Shown here piece after piece: positions 5,094-5,477 of a stretch of 5,477 nt of DNA; within the stretch, counting starts at the first letter, position 1; every line of letters starts with the position of its first letter. This stretch comes from Clostridiales bacterium (lineage in GTDB: Bacteria > Bacillota > Sulfobacillia > UBA995), in NCBI GenBank assembly GCA_003517845.1, contig DOZU01000252.1, positions 1 through 5,477 of the forward strand, read 5' to 3'. The notes beneath the pieces are model-generated. The model did no database searches, had not been told where the DNA came from, and saw only the letters and a list, made by a program, of their open reading frames with translations. The position numbers and the translations under genes are program-made.

Positions 5094-5477
5094 CTAAAAC
5101 AATCCCTTCACCTTGCCCGTGTTCACATCCACATCGATGCGGCGATATGCTGGGTCGGACGAGGTTCCGGGCATGAGGCTTATGGCCCCGGCCACCGGCA
5201 CCACGAAACCCGCACCCTGATAGGTCAGGATGTCGCGGATGAACAGCCGCCAGCCCCGGGGGACACCCTTGCGCACGGGGTCATCCGACAGGCTGAGATG
5301 GGTCTTGACCATACAGGTGCCGAGCTTCTGCAATTCGGGGTCGGTCTCCATCCGCTTGGCCTTATCCAGGGCCTCGGCGGAGTAGTCAACGCCGTCCGCG
5401 CCGTACACCCGGGTGGCGATGAGGTTGATCCGCTCCCGGAGCGGCGTCGTGAGTTCGTAAAGGTACCGGAAGTCGTT
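5094..5477 (-). CDS. fhs: Formate-tetrahydrofolate ligase, C-terminal part (cut by right window edge)
   Basis: The enzyme joins formate to tetrahydrofolate using ATP, giving 10-formyl-THF for purine and one-carbon metabolism or the methyl branch of the Wood-Ljungdahl pathway. Only the last 127 residues are visible; the frame is open to the right edge, so the start is outside. Family markers: YLYELTTPLRERINLIAT, then YGADGVDYS, TCMVKTHLSLSDDP, GVPRGWRLFIRDI, GAGFVVPVAGAISLMPG, and the terminal IDVD...GKVKGLF. The KTHLSLS..P..KGVP.G pattern and the GLF end recall the type seen in C1-THF synthases, rather than the common bacterial KTQ.S.S form, a comparison made from memory. An in-frame GTG at 5408 is internal and not a start. 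The gene is followed by a hairpin terminator and is not part of the SOS operon. Confidence 0.93.
   Translation of the reverse strand, partial: NDFRYLYELTTPLRERINLIATRVYGADGVDYSAEALDKAKRMETDPELQKLGTCMVKTHLSLSDDPVRKGVPRGWRLFIRDILTYQGAGFVVPVAGAISLMPGTSSDPAYRRIDVDVNTGKVKGLF

Noticed and set aside
1..5477. CRISPR arrays, tRNA or rRNA genes, insertion sequences
   Set aside because: No regularly spaced direct repeats, cloverleaf-like sequence, rRNA signature or transposase motif was seen; no stretch over 300 bases is without a gene.

Overview
The window reads as a GC-rich chromosomal segment of a Gram-positive-type bacterium. A thermophilic or anaerobic Firmicutes/Clostridia-like lineage is my best guess, but another phylum with a Bacillus-type LexA is possible. 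The main clue is a perfect CGAAC-N4-GTTCG LexA box, the type used by Gram-positive LexA. The consensus sigma-A promoter, the strong AGGAGGTG ribosome site and the formate-tetrahydrofolate ligase fit but do not prove this. All five genes lie on the minus strand, so transcription runs from high to low coordinates.

Layout in transcription order: (1) the C-terminal 127 residues of formate-tetrahydrofolate ligase (fhs, 5094-5477, cut by the right edge), followed by a perfect 15-bp hairpin (5041-5075) that probably terminates it; (2) a consensus promoter (TTGACA, 17 bp, TATAAT) whose expected start point lies on a perfect SOS box (4974-4987); (3) a tightly overlapped three-gene operon: a 315-residue Y-family-polymerase relative that lacks the N-terminal catalytic part (3962-4909), a 77-residue Trp-rich protein of the DUF6504 type (3732-3965), and a 1054-residue error-prone DnaE2/ImuC-type polymerase III alpha subunit (575-3739); (4) a 149-bp intergenic region with a perfect GC-rich inverted repeat, an operator-like palindrome and a candidate promoter; (5) the first 141 residues of a membrane-anchored ApbE-type FAD:protein FMN transferase (1-425, cut by the left edge).

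The operon appears to be a reduced form of the SOS mutagenesis cassette (imuA-imuB-dnaE2). In the classical system ImuB is a catalytically inactive Y-family protein that links the DnaE2/ImuC polymerase to the sliding clamp. Here the ImuB-like protein has lost the first catalytic motif and the fingers, its SIDE-type motif is degenerate, yet it keeps a C-terminal clamp-binding-like LSLF motif. No imuA is present; the place between the two polymerase-family genes is taken by DUF6504. The polymerase's PHP domain also has Asn where the active-site Asp of proofreading PHP domains is expected. A compact, LexA-controlled, three-component translesion complex is the most interesting reading of the window. 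The complex itself is inference; the gene order, overlaps, promoter and motifs are read directly from the sequence.
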